A stretch of 64,000 nt of DNA from Sabellastarte sp. h YS-2021. Taxonomy: Eukaryota > Annelida > Polychaeta > Sabellida > Sabellidae. Where the stretch lies: the NCBI GenBank assembly GCA_964017235.1, contig OZ024935.1, positions 8,308,001 through 8,372,000 of the forward strand. The letters run 5' to 3'. The translations under genes and the position numbers were made by a program. Under the pieces are notes generated by a model. It searched no databases. It saw only the letters and a program-made list of their open reading frames with translations, and was not told the DNA's origin. Position 1 is the first letter of the stretch. Each line of letters starts with the position of its first letter. This document shows positions 61,996 to 64,000 of this stretch, piece by piece.

Positions 61996-63963
61996 CAGTG
62001 CCCATGAACGGGCTCTGTGTCAGCTGACCATGTGTTTTGAGTTTCAGAGTAGAAGTGACAGAAGAAAAGGACACAAAAGTTGTGCCCTGGAAATGGTGTT
62101 CAGAAGGAAAGTAAGAAGGTAACTGTTAAGGTGTAAAAAGTAACTTAAAAACATATTTAAAAAAAATATTGCAAATGCAATAGTTTTAATTTTACTATGT
62201 TATAGCTGACCCCAAAATAGGTGAATAACATACTGAAACTAATCTAACTGCAATACTTTTCAAGTTATAAGTGATTTACTGAACAGTGATAACCTAAAAG
62301 TAGCTGTTACTCAGCTATGCCATGAGCTACAGGTCTGAAAGTTTACTATGTTATAGCTAACCCAAAAGTAGCTGAATAACATAATTACACAAAATTCTCT
62401 AAATGCAATAGTTTTCAAGTTACAAGTGATTTTACTCATGATGGAAGTTACTGAAAAGTCCAAAAGTAGCTATTACTCACTAAGCTATTGAGATAGACAC
62501 CGTAACTACTCACTATGTTGTAGCTATAGAGAGTGTAGCTGACTAACATATTTTAACAAAATGCTCTAAATGCAATACTTTTCAAGTTATAAATGATTTA
62601 GTGTTGAGTAAGATACTCAAAGTAGCTATTACTCAGCTATGCAATAAGCCACAGGTCTGGAATTTTATTATGTTATAACTGACCCCAAAATAGGTGAATA
62701 AAAAAGTGAAGCTAAATACTCTAAATGCAATAGCTTTCAAGTTATAAGTGATTTACTAAACAGTGATAAAATAAAAGTAGCTATTACTCTGGTATGTTAT
62801 GAGCTACAGGTCTGAAATTTTACTATGTTATAGCTGACCCAAAAGTAGCTGAATAACATTTACACAAAATTCTCTAAATGCAATAGTTTTCAAGTTACAA
62901 GTGATTTTACTCATGATCCAAGTAACTGAAAAGTCCAAAAGTAGCTATTACTCAGTTAGCTATTGAAATAGACACCCAAGTTACACACCATGTTGCAGCT
63001 ATGGAAAAAGTGTCTGAATAAGATGTTTTAACAAAATGCTGTAAATGCAATACTTTTCAAGTTATAAATGATTTAGTGTTGAGTAAGAACCTCAAAGTAG
63101 CTATTACTCAGCTATGCTATGAGCCACATGTCTGGAATTTTACTATGTTATAGCTGACCCTAGAAGAGGTGAATAACATAGTGAAACTAAATTCTCTAAA
63201 ATTAATGCAATACTTTTCAAGTTATAAGTGATTTACTGAACAGTGATAACCTAAAAGTAGCTATTACTCAACTATGTCATGAGCTACAGGTCTGAAATTT
63301 TACTATGTTATAGCTGACCCAAAAGTAGCTGAATAACATATCCACACAAAATTCGCTAAATGCAATAGTTTTCAAGTTACAAGTGATTTTACTCATGATG
63401 GAAGTTACTGAAAAGTCCAATAGTAGCTATTACTCACTTAGCTATTGAGATAGACACCGTAACTTCTCACCATGTTGTAGCTATGGAGAGTGTAGCTGAC
63501 TAACATAGTTTAACAAAATGCTCTAAATGCAATACTTTTCAAGTTATAACTGATTTAGGGCATGATTCATTAATTTTAATACATTAAAAATTATTGAAAA
63601 AATTTATAAAAAAAATAATTAAGAAAGATCCAGGTCTGACACTCACACAAGGGAATCTACTTGTGACCTAGTACATATGTGCAAGATATTAGAGAAATCC
63701 CTGCAATAGTCACTGAGAAAATTGTGATAAAGTGTTAAAATGTTCATACTTATAATGTACTTATAATGGCTCTAGCAAACAGACGAACAAACAGATCTAC
63801 ATACCTTGAACAATTTTTTCAAGTAGATAAGCTATCTTTTAAAAAAAACAGCATGTCTCTGGGCCCTGTAGTTTTGTCGGAGAAGTCACTCCCACGTATG
63901 CGTACGTCCATGCCTCAGAGTGATGCCATAATGTTAGCTGACTGACAAGTCAGCTGACATAAA
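61996..63963. mobile_element. satellite-bearing element E2
   Basis: Same head as E1 (hairpin GTGCCCATGAACGGGCTC at 61998, then TGTCAGCTGAC) and same tail (hairpin ending 63963). Inside are about nine monomers arranged as repeats of two similar ~155-bp monomers plus one distinct ~165-bp monomer; the distinct one starts at 62451, 62926 and 63408, a 475-482 bp period. It lies upstream of the visible RRM-gene exons, probably in another intron or 5' of the gene. Confidence 0.8.
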
Positions 63964-64000
63964 GCAGCTGAATTGCACATAACACCATTAAGTTATAATT

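Overview
The window is nuclear DNA from an animal. It is AT-rich, its genes are split into short exons with GT..AG introns, and more than half of it is recognisable or suspected repeat: tRNA-derived SINEs, CR1/L2-like LINE fragments, a DIRS-like tyrosine-recombinase fragment, foldback MITEs and satellite-bearing elements. The repeat style (arrays with a ~150 bp period, foldback MITEs, DIRS, expanded cytosolic sulfotransferases, RRM proteins resembling the N-terminus of PARP10/14) suggests a mollusc or another lophotrochozoan. That placement is inference. All convincing genes lie on the minus strand.

Read along the minus strand, the first gene (39201-61147, 5' end outside the window) encodes an unnamed protein with at least three RRM-like folds, a proline-rich linker, a short basic helix and a long acidic tail; eleven exons join in consistent phases. 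Next comes a complete six-exon cytosolic sulfotransferase (29782-34300; 310 codons), here called SULT copy 2. The same two-gene block then occurs again: a decayed remnant of the 3' half of the RRM gene (21625-24675) followed by SULT copy 1 (14987-19653), which has lost the exon carrying the RNPKS PAPS-binding segment and is probably a pseudogene.

This is explained by a tandem segmental duplication of about 18 kb: unit A ~7590-24900 and unit B ~25810-43690, separated and headed by pieces of a DIRS-like retroelement. Because most positions exist twice, later insertions can be read against their empty sites: three SINEs with clean target-site duplications, a hAT-type MITE with an 8-bp target duplication, a 126-bp inverted duplication, a young LINE nested in an old one, and ~4 kb of extra sequence in unit A.

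The 10.7-kb intron at 47816-58522 of the RRM gene is packed with satellite-like arrays, some carried inside elements with defined ends. In two elements (54160-57196 and 61996-63963) the monomers form a three-monomer higher-order unit of 475-482 bp. Positions 1-7590 hold a palindromic minisatellite and LINE/SINE fragments but no gene I can support. Splice sites and exon joins were worked out by eye and can be off by a base.
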